A model generated the notes under the pieces. That model did no database searches. It was not told the DNA's origin and saw nothing but the letters and a program-made list of their open reading frames with translations. From Bacteroidales bacterium (GTDB taxonomy: Bacteria; Bacteroidota; Bacteroidia; Bacteroidales; UBA932): a DNA stretch of 7,112 nucleotides. Shown here one piece after another: positions 6,729 to 7,112 of this stretch. The stretch is from the NCBI GenBank assembly GCA_017478685.1, contig JAFVDC010000152.1, positions 1 through 7,112 of the forward strand, given 5' to 3'. The position numbers were made by a program, and so were the translations under genes. Numbering within the stretch: the first letter of the stretch is position 1; every line of letters begins with the position of its first letter.

Positions 6729-7112
6729 CTATAGCTGATTTTCTATGTAAAGCCTCAGGAAGTTGAGTGCAGAGGCCGCGAAACGCTCTATGTTGCGTGC
6801 GCGGTCGTTTTTATATAGGTATGTCACGGTGCGTGTACCCCTTGGTCCGCTCACTCCAATCCATACTGTTCCGCCGGGATTCTTCCCGTCTCCGTCTTTG
6901 TCGGCAAGGCCGGTGGTGGCAACGGAATAAGTGCTTCCGGTAAGCCGGCGGACACCTTCGGCCATGGCGGCCGCAACCTCGGAACTCACCACTCCGTTTT
7001 CCTCAATTATGCTGGACGGAACTCCCAGCACTTTCTCCTTTACGGAGATTGCGTAGGAGGTGACAGATCCAAGGAAGTAGGCCGAAGATCCGGAAACGGA
7101 GGTTAAGAGATG
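6729..7112 (-). CDS. CinA/PncC-type nicotinamide-nucleotide amidase, C-terminal part (5' end outside window)
   Basis: Read on the minus strand, the frame is open from the window edge and gives the last 127 residues. It opens with HLLTSVSGSSAYFLGSVTSY and continues KEKVLGVPSSIIEENGVVSSEVAAAMAEGVRRL, then VATTGLAD, NPGGTVWIGVSGPRGT and a C-terminal helix, AARNIERF-like (RARNIERFAASALNFLRLY). This is the order of the CinA C-terminal domain (competence-damage protein family), which deamidates NMN to nicotinate mononucleotide in pyridine nucleotide recycling in the cytoplasm. The N-terminus, including the usual AESCTGG motif, is beyond the edge, so I cannot tell a stand-alone PncC-size protein from full CinA with its N-terminal COG1058 domain. 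An apparent GTG start at 7031 is internal, since family sequence continues upstream of it. The glycine-rich loop after TTGLA lacks the usual GPGG. The gene converges on the dipeptidase gene and ends near the shared terminator. Confidence 0.9.
   Translation of the reverse strand, partial: HLLTSVSGSSAYFLGSVTSYAISVKEKVLGVPSSIIEENGVVSSEVAAAMAEGVRRLTGSTYSVATTGLADKDGDGKNPGGTVWIGVSGPRGTRTVTYLYKNDRARNIERFAASALNFLRLYIENQL

Noticed and set aside
7029..7031. GTG at 7031 as the start of the minus-strand CinA-like gene
   Set aside because: Conserved CinA sequence (LTSVSGSSAYFLGS) continues upstream in the same frame to the window edge, so the gene is cut by the window rather than short.

Overview
The window looks like ordinary chromosomal core sequence from a member of the Bacteroidota, probably Bacteroidales. 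This rests on four things. The valyl-tRNA synthetase and ABC-F sequences resemble the Bacteroidota style as I remember it. There is a secreted GIN/DUF2807 protein, a family abundant in that phylum. The Tat system has one TatA plus TatC and no separate TatB. Most starts lack a clear Shine-Dalgarno sequence. Base composition appears moderately GC-rich, which would suit a genus such as Alistipes or an uncultured relative, but I cannot fix the genus.

Layout: seven tightly packed plus-strand genes fill 1-6665. They are the 3' part of valS (valyl-tRNA synthetase), a YbgC-like hotdog thioesterase, tatA, tatC, an ABC-F translation-type ATPase, a secreted GIN-domain beta-helix protein, and a cytoplasmic M19 dipeptidase. 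Gaps between them are 5, 4, 1, -4, 11 and 1 bases, so they can be read as one transcription unit. The unit ends at a perfect 19-bp AT-rich hairpin (6670-6714). The hairpin sits between convergent genes and probably terminates both. On the minus strand, 6729-7112 holds the C-terminal part of a CinA/PncC-type nicotinamide-nucleotide amidase, whose start lies beyond the window.

How the genes may work together: valS and the ABC-F protein both serve translation. TatA and TatC form a minimal twin-arginine export system. The GIN protein has a Sec-type signal peptide without twin arginines, so it is not an obvious Tat client. The dipeptidase and thioesterase are metabolic. The grouping looks like a housekeeping operon rather than a dedicated pathway.

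I saw no RNA gene, mobile element, CRISPR array, attachment site or origin. No intergenic stretch exceeds about 65 bases. I did not find a convincing undescribed system. The points most worth checking are the GIN repeat protein, the altered first signature motif of the ABC-F ATPase, the altered glycine-rich loop of the CinA-like protein, and the tat/ABC-F overlap.
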